The notes below the pieces were generated by a model, which was given only the letters and a program-made list of their open reading frames with translations, did not search any database and was not told the origin of the DNA. From RPQJ01 sp963731105 (lineage in GTDB: Bacteria; Pseudomonadota; Gammaproteobacteria; Steroidobacterales; Steroidobacteraceae), in the NCBI GenBank assembly GCA_963731105.1, contig CAVSUM010000001.1:93060-157059 (forward strand): a DNA stretch of 64,000 bases, given 5' to 3'. Numbering within the stretch: position 1 is the stretch's first letter; each line of letters opens with the position of its first letter. The position numbers and the translations under genes are program-made. Positions 25,212 through 32,410 of the stretch are shown in pieces.

Positions 25212-26147
25212 ATGCTCGAGATCGTCACCACGCGGGCAAACCCGATGATCGACCCCACGCTGCACGTGTGGGGCTGGGAGGTCCCGGTCTACCTGTTCCT
25301 CGGCGGCTGGGTCGCGGGCTCGCTGGTGCTGTCGGGCTGGTTCCTGCGCCAGGGCCGCCGGCCCGGCCAACGCAGCGTCAGCTTCGTGCTGCCGTGGTTC
25401 GGCCTGGTGCTGCTGTCGCTCGGCATGGGCGCGCTGTTCCTCGACCTCGAGCACAAGCTGTACGTGTGGCGCATGTACCTCACGTTCCAGCCGGCCTCGC
25501 CGATGTCCTGGGGCGGCTGGATCCTGATCCTCGTCTACCCGTTCCTCGCGCTCGCGGCCCTCGCCTCGATTCCGGACGACCTGCTCGCCCGCTGGCCCGC
25601 GATCGCGCGGTTCGCAGCGCGCGTGCGCGAGCCGGCGGCGCTGCGCTGGCTGGGCTCCGCCAGCATCGCCGTCGGCATCGCGCTCGGCGTCTACACGGGC
25701 ATCCTGCTGTCGAGCCTCGGGGCACGACCGTTGTGGGCCACCGCTGCGCTCGGTCCGTTGTTCCTGGTGTCCGGCCTGTCGACCGGTGCGGCCTTCGCGC
25801 ACCTGATCGCGCGCGACCCCGCCGAGCAGGCGACGCTGCTGAAGGCCGACAATGCATTCCTCGGCGTCGAGCTGGCGTTGATCGGCCTGATACTCATCGG
25901 GCTGCTCACGGCCAGCGCAGTCCACGCAGACGCGGCACAACTGCTGCTCGGTGGCCCCTATACCGCCGTGTTCTGGGTGCTGGTGGTGGGCCTCGGCATC
26001 CTGCTGCCGCTCGCGCTGCAGGCGCTGATGGCGTCGCATCGCATCCCGCACACCGTCGTTGCTCCGCTGCTCGTGATCGGCGGCGGGCTCGCACTGCGTT
26101 TCGTCATCGTTGCCGCCGGCCAATACAGCCACTGGACATCGCCATGA
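25212..26147 (+). CDS. NrfD/PsrC-type quinol-interacting membrane subunit
   Basis: A 311-residue integral membrane protein with eight or nine predicted helices, typical of NrfD/PsrC anchors that exchange electrons with the quinone pool. Family features are the N-terminal WGWEVPVYLFLGGWVAGSL, LFLDLEHKLYVWRMYLTFQP and PMSWGGWILIL. The stop overlaps the next gene (ATGA). Together with the two preceding genes it completes a PsrABC-type complex. Confidence 0.88.
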   Translation: MLEIVTTRANPMIDPTLHVWGWEVPVYLFLGGWVAGSLVLSGWFLRQGRRPGQRSVSFVLPWFGLVLLSLGMGALFLDLEHKLYVWRMYLTFQPASPMSWGGWILILVYPFLALAALASIPDDLLARWPAIARFAARVREPAALRWLGSASIAVGIALGVYTGILLSSLGARPLWATAALGPLFLVSGLSTGAAFAHLIARDPAEQATLLKADNAFLGVELALIGLILIGLLTASAVHADAAQLLLGGPYTAVFWVLVVGLGILLPLALQALMASHRIPHTVVAPLLVIGGGLALRFVIVAAGQYSHWTSP

Positions 26148-26668
26148 ACCCACGACCGGCCAGTCCCTACCTCAACCCTTACGTGGCGGGCGTCGGGCTC
26201 GGCCTCGTGCTGCTCGCGGCGTTCGTGCTGGTCGGTCGCGGCCTCGGGGCGTCGGGCGCCTTCAGCTCGACGATGAGCTGGCTGGTGAGCCTCGTGGCGC
26301 CGGCGCATGCGCAGGGCAACGAGTACATGCAGCAGTACCTCGGCGACGGCAGCACGCACCCGCTCAAGGCCTGGCTGGTGTTCGAGGTGGTGGGTGTCGC
26401 CGCCGGCGCGCTGCTTTCCGGCCTGCTCGCCGGTCGCGCACACCTGAGCGTCGAGAAGGGCCCGCGCGTGTCGACGACGGTCCGGCTGCTGTGTGCATTC
26501 GCCGGCGGCATGCTCATGGCGTTCGGCGCACACCTCGCGCGCGGCTGCACCAGCGGCCAGGCGCTCACCGGTGGTGCGCTGCTCAACGTCGGCAGCTGGG
26601 CCTTCATGCTGATGGTGTTCGTCGGCGGCTACGCCGTGGCGTGGTTCTTCAGGTGGCAATGGCGATGA
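26144..26668 (+). CDS. YeeE/YedE (TsuA-like) transporter half 1
   Basis: A 174-residue membrane protein with four to five helices and the YeeE/YedE signature AHLARGCTSGQALTGGALL, in which the conserved cysteine of sulfur-transport family members is present. Long YeeE proteins (TsuA) take up thiosulfate through a chain of cysteines; here the family is split over two adjacent short genes. A periplasmic-type loop with APAHAQGNEYMQQYLGDGS follows helix 1. It overlaps both neighbours by a few bases, which implies a tight operon. Confidence 0.82.
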   Translation: MNPRPASPYLNPYVAGVGLGLVLLAAFVLVGRGLGASGAFSSTMSWLVSLVAPAHAQGNEYMQQYLGDGSTHPLKAWLVFEVVGVAAGALLSGLLAGRAHLSVEKGPRVSTTVRLLCAFAGGMLMAFGAHLARGCTSGQALTGGALLNVGSWAFMLMVFVGGYAVAWFFRWQWR

Positions 26669-27255
26669 TGACCCCCTTCTACAAATACGGCTTCTTCGGC
26701 GACGAGGTCTCGCTGGTCCTCGCGTTCGTGCTCGGGATTGGCTTCGGCTTCTGCCTCGAGCGCGCCGGGTTCGGCAGCGCGCGCAAGCTCGCGGCGCAGT
26801 TCTACCTGTACGACATGTCCGTGTTCAAAGTGATGTTCACGGCCATCGTCACCGCGATGCTCGGCGTCACGTACCTCGGCTGGCTGGGCTGGCTGGACCT
26901 CGACCTCGTGTACCTCGTGCCGACCCACCTCGGACCGCAGATCGTCGGCGGACTGGTGCTCGGCGTCGGGTTCGTGGTCGGCGGCTACTGCCCCGGCACG
27001 TCGGTCGCAGCACTCGCCACCGGCCGCATCGACGCGGTGATCTACGCGCTCGGCATCTTCGCGGGCACGTTCGTCTATGCCGAGGTGTACCCCGCCATCA
27101 AGGGCTTCGTGAACGCCAATGCGATGGGCCAGGTGACGTTGCCGGAAGTCCTGGGACTACCCTGGGGCCTGGTGGTGTTCGCCGTGGTGTTGATCGCGCT
27201 GGTCGGGTTCTGGGGCGCCAGCCGCATCGAGCGCTGGATCGGGAGCCGCTCGTGA
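26659..27255 (+). CDS. YeeE/YedE (TsuA-like) transporter half 2
   Basis: A 198-residue membrane protein with the second YeeE/YedE signature GGYCPGTSVAALATGRIDAV and an N-terminal FGFCLERAGFGSARKLAAQF. Both conserved cysteines of the half are present. Several in-frame starts are possible (26659, 26665, 26668); 26659 follows AGGTGG closely, and 26665 would give an ATGA overlap with the previous stop. With its neighbour it probably forms one transporter that brings thiosulfate or a related sulfur species to or from the Psr-like enzyme; that pairing is inferred. Confidence 0.82.
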   Translation: MAMMTPFYKYGFFGDEVSLVLAFVLGIGFGFCLERAGFGSARKLAAQFYLYDMSVFKVMFTAIVTAMLGVTYLGWLGWLDLDLVYLVPTHLGPQIVGGLVLGVGFVVGGYCPGTSVAALATGRIDAVIYALGIFAGTFVYAEVYPAIKGFVNANAMGQVTLPEVLGLPWGLVVFAVVLIALVGFWGASRIERWIGSRS

Positions 27256-27902
27256 AGCGGCCGCAGCTGACGCTCAACCAGAAGCTCGCGGCGCTGGCCT
27301 TCGTGCTCGGCGCGGTGGCGCTGTTTGCGCAGCCGCACCGCGGTCCGTTCGTGAAGCTCGACGGGCGCGAGCTGGCGCTGGTGGTCGAGCAGGAAGTGGA
27401 CCACGTCACCGCGCCCGAACTCGCGGCGTGGATCGTCGAGGGTCGCGCCGACTACCGACTGATCGACCTGCGGTCGGCCGCCGAATACGCCACGTACCAC
27501 ATCCCGACTGCCGAAAACGTGCTGCTGTCGGACCTGGTGGACTACCCGCTGCTGCGCACCGAGAAGGTGGTGCTGTACTCCGAGGGCGGCATCCATTCGG
27601 CGCAGGCGTGGATGCTGCTGCGCGCGCAAGGCCACGAGTCGGCGTACATGGTGCTCGGCGGGCTCGAAGCGTGGAAGGACGAAGTGTTGTATCCGGCGCT
27701 GCCTGCCGATGCCGGGCCCCAGCAGCGCGCAAAATTCGAGCGGGCTGCAGCCCTGGCACAGTTCTTCGGCGGGCAACCACGTGCCGCTGGCGCCGCCGCA
27801 GCGACGGCCGCACCGGTCGACCTGCCCAAGCTGACGGCACCGCCGCCGACCCCGGGCCCCGCGACGCCGGTCGGCAAGCCGAAGAAAAAAGAAGGCTGCT
27901 GA
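27252..27902 (+). CDS. Membrane-anchored rhodanese-like protein lacking the catalytic Cys, with one C-terminal Cys
   Basis: A 216-residue protein: one N-terminal membrane segment (about 9-26), a periplasmic rhodanese domain (about 50-155) and an Ala/Pro-rich tail ending KKKEGC. The position of the sulfurtransferase cysteine in the active loop is Ser110 (VVLYSEGGIHS), so normal persulfide chemistry there is not possible. The only cysteine of the whole protein is the last residue, Cys216, on a flexible tail. That resembles sulfur-carrier arms such as those of SoxY or DsrC. The tail lies near a run of A bases, so an indel could alter it. Coupled to the transporter gene by GTGA. Confidence 0.75.
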   Translation: MKRPQLTLNQKLAALAFVLGAVALFAQPHRGPFVKLDGRELALVVEQEVDHVTAPELAAWIVEGRADYRLIDLRSAAEYATYHIPTAENVLLSDLVDYPLLRTEKVVLYSEGGIHSAQAWMLLRAQGHESAYMVLGGLEAWKDEVLYPALPADAGPQQRAKFERAAALAQFFGGQPRAAGAAAATAAPVDLPKLTAPPPTPGPATPVGKPKKKEGC

Positions 27903-27931
27903 GCCCAGTAACGGCGCCAGGCCACCAGGCG

Positions 27932-28285
27932 CTAGGGCGGCGGCGCTGCCGGCCCCGGCTGCCCGGCCGGTGGCGGGACTGACGGCAGCTGCTCCGGTTC
28001 CGCTGGCACCGCATACGCTGGCAGGGGCTCCGTGACGGACGGTTCGGGATCCGTCACCGGCAGATCCAGGAACCGCTGCACGCTGGCCAGGAAACGGTCG
28101 AAAGCGAACAACACGACCACCACGACCAGCAGCGCCAGCGCCAGTCCGACCAGTCGAGGCGCCAGCGGCCGCTCCGGCTGCACCTGGTCGCGCTCGGCAT
28201 GGCGTCGCGCCCGGTCCATCAGCACGCGCTGGACGTCTATCGGCTGCTCAGGGGGCTGCTCCGGATCAGGTATCGGGTCGGTCAT
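27932..28285 (-). CDS. Proline-rich single-pass membrane protein of unknown function
   Basis: A 117-residue protein with an acidic Pro/Glu-rich N-terminus (DPIPDPEQPPEQPIDVQRVL), a basic stretch, one membrane helix (LVGLALALLVVVVVLFAF) and a long Pro-rich C-terminal tail outside the membrane. I do not recognise the family. It is monocistronic and convergent with the rhodanese gene. Low complexity limits what can be inferred, but the charge pattern and clean membrane helix suggest a real protein. Confidence 0.5.
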   Translation of the reverse strand: MTDPIPDPEQPPEQPIDVQRVLMDRARRHAERDQVQPERPLAPRLVGLALALLVVVVVLFAFDRFLASVQRFLDLPVTDPEPSVTEPLPAYAVPAEPEQLPSVPPPAGQPGPAAPPP

Positions 28286-28427
28286 CGGGCGCCGATGATG
28301 CCATCGGGACGCTCCGGCCGGGACTGTAGTTCGTGCTGGTCCGCTGGGGTTGTTCGGAAAGTACCTAAATGCGAATGAGTTGCAATAAGATCTGGGCGTC
28401 GCTAGGATGCGTGCAGAGGGTCGAGCC

Positions 28428-28683
28428 ATGTACGTCTGCGTCTGCCACGGCATCTCCGAAAAGCGCCTGAGCCAAGGCCATCGAGGAAGGCGCACGCTCG
28501 TTCGAGCAGCTGCAATCCCGCACCGGCGTGGCCACCTGTTGCGGCGCCTGCGAACCCTGCGCCCGGCAGGTCCTCGACGAGACGCTTGATTCCCGCAGCC
28601 CGCGCGCCTCAGGCTGCGTGACCGTCGGGGCCGAGGGCCCCGCTCCCCTGCCCCGTCCATCTTCCCCAAGGAGTTCGTCATGA
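28428..28683 (+). CDS. bfd: Bacterioferritin-associated ferredoxin (frameshifted)
   Basis: A [2Fe-2S] Bfd-type ferredoxin that reduces iron in bacterioferritin so it can be released. MYVCVCHGISEK supplies the first two cysteines; CCGACEPCARQ supplies the second pair in another frame. The frame breaks near 28472, equal to one extra C (AGC-C-AAGGCC); corrected, AIEEGARSFEQLQSRTGVA links the halves. The corrected product is about 84 residues and its TGA overlaps the bfr ATG (28680), so bfd and bfr are coupled. The C-terminal Ser/Pro-rich extension is unusual for Bfd. Confidence 0.75.
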
Positions 28684-29153
28684 AGGGCGACCCCAAAGTC
28701 ATTGCGCACCTGAACAAGATCCTCAAGAACGAACTCACGGCGATCAACCAGTACTTCCTGCATTCGCGCATGCTGAAGAACTGGGGGCTCGACAAGCTCG
28801 GCGACCACGAGATGCACGAGTCCGTGGACGAGATGAAGCATGCCGACAAGCTGATCGAGCGCATCCTGTTCCTCGAGGGCCTGCCGAACCTGCAGGGGCT
28901 CGGCAAGCTGATGGTCGGCGAGGACGTCAAGGAAATCCTCGAGTGCGACCTGAAGCTCGAGCACATCGCGCATCCGGACTTGAAGGCTGCGATCGCGTAC
29001 TGCGAGGAGGTCGGCGACTACGTCAGCCGCGAGTTGCTCGAGGACATCCTCGAGTCCGAGGAAGAGCACATCGACTTCCTCGAGACCCAGCTCGAGCTGC
29101 TCGGCCGCGTCGGGCTGCAGAACTACCAGCAGTCGCAGATCAAGGTCTCCTGA
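28680..29153 (+). CDS. bfr: Bacterioferritin
   Basis: A 157-residue heme-binding ferritin that stores iron as a 24-mer. Ferroxidase ligands are visible as NELTAINQYF (helix A), HESVDEMKHADKLIERILFLEG (helix B, with the Met that axially binds heme at dimer interfaces), ECDLKLEHIA (helix C) and SEEEHIDFLETQ (helix D). Length and spacing match Escherichia coli Bfr. It is translationally coupled to bfd. Confidence 0.95.
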   Translation: MKGDPKVIAHLNKILKNELTAINQYFLHSRMLKNWGLDKLGDHEMHESVDEMKHADKLIERILFLEGLPNLQGLGKLMVGEDVKEILECDLKLEHIAHPDLKAAIAYCEEVGDYVSRELLEDILESEEEHIDFLETQLELLGRVGLQNYQQSQIKVS

Positions 29154-29165
29154 CCCCCATCGCCT

Positions 29166-29210
29166 GGCGGCCCCGTTTACAGGAATGAACCCCTGTGAAC
29201 GGAGGCCGCC
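29166..29210 (+). promoter_or_regulatory. Hairpin that sequesters the Shine-Dalgarno of the next gene
   Basis: Arms at 29166-29183 and 29192-29210 pair along about 18 bp with one bulge and one G-U wobble, loop AATGAACC. The right arm contains GGAGG (29201-29205), the only Shine-Dalgarno for the ATG at 29211, and ends directly before that codon. If transcribed, this fold would block ribosome entry. It could also act as a downstream boundary for bfr, although no U-run follows. Confidence 0.55.
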
Positions 29211-29963
29211 ATGGACCCGACTGACACCCCCACCGTCCGACCGCTGCGACTCGCCGCTGGCCTGTTGCTCGGTGCCACGCTGTTCGTCTCAGCGGCGAGC
29301 GCCTGCTCGTCGCCCATCGCCCGCGTCGACGTCTACGACCGCACCGACGGCCGGGCGCTCGAGACCTACCCACACCGCGGCCGCCAGTTCGTGGTGGGCC
29401 GCCCCGGCAACGAGTACGCGATACGCATCCGCAACTGCAGCAACCGGCGCGTGCTCGCGGTGGTGAGCGTCGACGGCGTCAACGTGATCACCGGCGATGC
29501 GGCCGCACCCGACCAGTCCGGCTACGTGATCGAGCCCTACGGCTACGTGACCATCGAGGGCTGGCGCAAGGACCTCGAGCGCACCGCGGCGTTCTACTTC
29601 ACCGACCCGGGCGATTCCTACGCGGCGCGCACCGGCCGACCGGACGACCTCGGCGTGATCGGCGTAGCCCTGTTCCGCGAGCGCGAGCACGAGCCGCGCG
29701 CCGAGCGCCAGGCGGCGAAGGTGGCGAACGAAGCCGACGCGGCAGCGGCGCCATCGCTCGGCACCGGCCACGGTCGCCGCGAGTGGTCGCCCGCGCAGCG
29801 AGTGGCGTTCGAACGGGCAAGCAGCCACCCCGACCAGCGTGTCGCGATCCGCTACGAGCGGCGCGAGAATCTCGTCGCGATGGGCGTGCTGCCCGACACA
29901 CGGCGGCCGTGGCGTGAGCCGGACCCGTTCCCGGGTGCGCTCGGCTTCGTGCCCGACCCGTGA
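29211..29963 (+). CDS. Exported protein of unknown function
   Basis: A 250-residue protein with a signal peptide ending near VSAASA and a mature N-terminal Cys-containing stretch. The first half looks like a beta-sandwich (VDVYDRTDGRALETYPHRG; VVGRPGNEYAIRIRNCSNR; GYVIEPYGYVTIEGWR), the second half is charged and helical and ends in a proline-rich tail. I do not recognise the family with certainty. It precedes an ECF sigma gene by about 60 nt and may belong to its regulon. Its ribosome site lies inside a strong hairpin. Confidence 0.65.
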   Translation: MDPTDTPTVRPLRLAAGLLLGATLFVSAASACSSPIARVDVYDRTDGRALETYPHRGRQFVVGRPGNEYAIRIRNCSNRRVLAVVSVDGVNVITGDAAAPDQSGYVIEPYGYVTIEGWRKDLERTAAFYFTDPGDSYAARTGRPDDLGVIGVALFREREHEPRAERQAAKVANEADAAAAPSLGTGHGRREWSPAQRVAFERASSHPDQRVAIRYERRENLVAMGVLPDTRRPWREPDPFPGALGFVPDP

Positions 29964-30024
29964 GCCCGCGGCGCGTGTGACCAGCATTGCCGAGTCCGCC
30001 GGTCGCGCCGATACTCCGCGGCGC

Positions 30025-30624
30025 ATGTGGCCGGCGGACCGCAAGACCACGGACGACTCGGACGAGGCGCTGATGCTCGCCTATGGACGTGGCGACGCGA
30101 CGGCCTTCGAGCGGCTGTACCTGCGCCACAAGGGACCGACCTACCGCTACTTCCTGCGCCACACGTCCGATCCGGCGACGGCCGACGAGCTGCAGCAGGA
30201 CGTGTGGTTGCGCGTCGTCCGTGCCCGCGAGCGCTATGCAGTGGATGCGCGGTTCACGACGTGGCTGTACACGCTGGCGCGGCATCGGCTGGTGGACCAC
30301 TGGCGTGCCCGGCGCGGCGCCACGTTCGAATCGCTCGACGCCAACGACGACGACCCGGCCGAGCCGGTCGGGCCCGACGACGGCAGCCGCGGCGACCTGG
30401 CTGATCCGCTGACGCTGGTCATCGAGGCGCAGGATGCACGACGGCTGGTCGATGCGCTCGGCGCCGTGCCCGCTACACAGCGCGACGCATTCCTGCTGCA
30501 CGTCGAGGCGGGACTGCCGCTCGGCGAGATCGCAGCGCTCGCCGGCGTGCCGGTCGAGACCGTGAAGAGCCGGCTGCGCTATGCGTATCGCCGGTTGCGG
30601 GCGGTGCTGGAGGACACGCCATGA
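30025..30624 (+). CDS. ECF-type RNA polymerase sigma factor
   Basis: A 199-residue sigma-70 family protein with region 2 (DATAFERLYLRHKGPTYRYF, DELQQDVWLRVVRAR, TTWLYTLARHRLVDHWR) and region 4 (ALGAVPATQRDAFLLHVEAG and LAGVPVETVKSRLRYA). Between them lies an acidic linker rich in Asp. The ATG at 30025 is chosen; a GTG at 29977 is also in frame. The ATGA overlap with the next, damaged gene, which looks like an anti-sigma factor, fits the usual sigma/anti-sigma pair. Confidence 0.88.
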   Translation: MWPADRKTTDDSDEALMLAYGRGDATAFERLYLRHKGPTYRYFLRHTSDPATADELQQDVWLRVVRARERYAVDARFTTWLYTLARHRLVDHWRARRGATFESLDANDDDPAEPVGPDDGSRGDLADPLTLVIEAQDARRLVDALGAVPATQRDAFLLHVEAGLPLGEIAALAGVPVETVKSRLRYAYRRLRAVLEDTP

Positions 30625-31422
30625 GCAAGAGCCACGTCACGACACAGCGCCCACGGATCCGCACGTTCTCGCGGCGTGGCGGGCCGCTTCCGTCGAGGAA
30701 CCGCCGGCCCGCGTCGATGCAGCGATCCTGGCGGCGGCGCACAGCAGCAGTGCGGGACTCGACATCGGCGCGCCCATCCCCGGCCCGCGATCCGTGGTGG
30801 CAACGCTGGCAGCCACTGGCCGCGGCCGCAGCGGTCACGGGCCTCGCCTTCGTGCTGCTGCAGTCGCTGCCACGCGAGGAACCGGTGCGATTGCCCTCGG
30901 TGGCGCCGGCGCCTCCTGCGCCAGCAGCTCGCGAGATGGCTGCCCCAGCAGTAGCGCCCGAACTGCACAACAACGAGGAGCGCCCATCGGCTCCGGTGAC
31001 GACACCGAGACCCGGCACGATCGCCCGAGGCGGACGCTGCGCAGCCAAGCCAATCGACAGCGGTCACCGCACCCGCGGCAGCACCGGAACCGGCGGCCAA
31101 GGCCCGCGCAGGAATCTGCACGTCCGGAGCCGGCGGTCAGCGGCGTCGCCGCGCAGTCAACCGATGCGACGGATGCGGCGTGCAGTGGCCGCCGAACGGC
31201 CGACAGCGCCAGCGGCGCGAGGCCACGCTGCAGGGTCTGGCGGGGCCGCAGGCCGCGGACGCCTGGGTGGCGCGGATCGTGGAGCGGCATGCCGCGGGCG
31301 ATCTCGATGCAGCGGCGACCGACCTGCGGGCGTTCCGCGCTGCCTACCCGGACGCCGATTCCCGCCTGCCGGAGTCGCTGCGCGAATGGGCGGCCACGGT
31401 AACGCCGCCCGAGGCGCCATAG
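30621..31422 (+). pseudogene. Probable anti-sigma factor membrane protein, multiply frameshifted
   Basis: Conserved-looking pieces lie in three frames: DPHVLAAWRAASVEEPPARV near 30655-30720, DPWWQRWQPLAAAAAVTGLA with a membrane helix near 30790-30870, and ADAWVARIVERHAAGDLDAA near 31255-31310. At least three frame changes (about 30650, 30775 and 31100) are needed. The start overlaps the sigma gene stop, which is the usual anti-sigma position, and the cytoplasmic-domain, helix, periplasmic-domain order fits. Either several sequencing errors or a truly decayed gene; the density of damage is higher than elsewhere in the window. Confidence 0.55.
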
Positions 31423-31492
31423 AACCGCCAGGCATGAGGCACTGACAGCCGGGCATTGGACGGTGCCGGCTCCGGCGGCGACCCTGTGCGCC

Positions 31493-31933
31493 ATGAGCCT
31501 CTCCGTCCGCGACCTGATTGCCGCCGCCCGCACTCGCATTCGCGAGATCCAGCCCGTCGAGCTGCTCGAGTTGCAGCAGTTCGGCTGCCCGGTCGTGGAC
31601 GTGCGCGAGCCGGAGGAGTTCGCCGAGGGCCACATCCCGGGCGCGGTGAACATCCCGCGCGGCCTGCTCGAGTTCGAGGTGGACGGCCACCCGGCCGTCA
31701 ACTACCAGACCGCCGAGGCGCTCTCGCATCGCCAGCGTCCCGTGATCCTGTACTGCCTGAGCGGTGGGCGCTCGGCGCTCGCCGCCGAGGCGCTGCTGCG
31801 GCTGGGGTTCGTCAACCCGATGTCGCTGGACCACGGCATCCTCGGCTGGGCGGATGCGGGACACGCAGTCGCCGTCCCGACCGGCGCGCCCCTGGCGCCG
31901 GGGCAGGGCGTGGTCGCCTCGACCTGCTGCTGA
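31493..31933 (+). CDS. Rhodanese-like sulfurtransferase with a C-terminal CysCys
   Basis: A 146-residue single-domain rhodanese. The active loop is CLSGGRS with catalytic Cys88, so persulfide transfer should be possible. CH2-type motifs VVDVREPEEFAEGHIPGAVN are present. An N-terminal helical segment (residues 1-25) precedes the domain, and the chain ends in STCC. No signal peptide is visible, so it is cytoplasmic. It stands alone; the nearest sulfur genes are about 3.6 kb upstream. Confidence 0.85.
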   Translation: MSLSVRDLIAAARTRIREIQPVELLELQQFGCPVVDVREPEEFAEGHIPGAVNIPRGLLEFEVDGHPAVNYQTAEALSHRQRPVILYCLSGGRSALAAEALLRLGFVNPMSLDHGILGWADAGHAVAVPTGAPLAPGQGVVASTCC

Positions 31934-31995
31934 CACCCGGCCGGCCACGCAAGTCCCGGCTGGCGCGTTTGGCGCCATTGCGCTAGCGTTGACTC

Positions 31996-32281
31996 ATGGC
32001 GGCCAAGACGCCCCAGCTCCGCTATCACTGCGTGTCGGTCGTCACCGGCGTGCAGTCCTGTGCAGCCGCCAGAGTCGCTCAAGGACGTCCGCCTGCTCTC
32101 GGCCCAGGCGCCGCGGCTGCCCCTCGCGAACTGCGATACCCCGGGCGCATGCCAGTGCACCTATCGCCATCACGACGACCGGCGCGCGGGTCCCCGCCGT
32201 GCGCGAGAGCGCGACGAGCTCGCGGATCCCTGGGCGCTCACCGACCGGCGTCGCTCGATCGGCCGTCGCGAAACCGACTGA
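31996..32281 (+). CDS. Small cysteine-containing protein with a YRHHDDRR motif (frameshifted)
   Basis: A protein of about 94 residues when one extra base near 32055 is removed. It begins MAAKTPQLRYHCVSVVTGVQ and continues ESLKDVRLLSAQAPRLPLAN, then CDTPGACQCTYRHHDDRR, which resembles a small conserved proteobacterial family with paired cysteines and the HHDDRR-x-GPRR signature. The cysteine spacing suggests metal binding or a redox role; nothing more is known to me. The ATG at 31996 has no strong Shine-Dalgarno. It stands alone before maeA. Confidence 0.6.
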
Positions 32282-32410
32282 TCGCCCCACTCGCCCGCCT
32301 GCGGTATCTGCGGATTCCGTGGTCCGGCAGGTCGCGTCGAACATGCGCGCCAAGCCGCGGCCCCGCCGCAGACACCGTGCGTCGCACCCGGCATTCCCCT
32401 GGAGCCCACC

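Noticed and set aside
22427..25258. A 943-codon open frame antisense to the Psr-like catalytic gene.
   Set aside because: Its composition is Arg/His/Val/Ala-rich with no domain, a typical shadow in GC-rich DNA over a gene with clear catalytic motifs.
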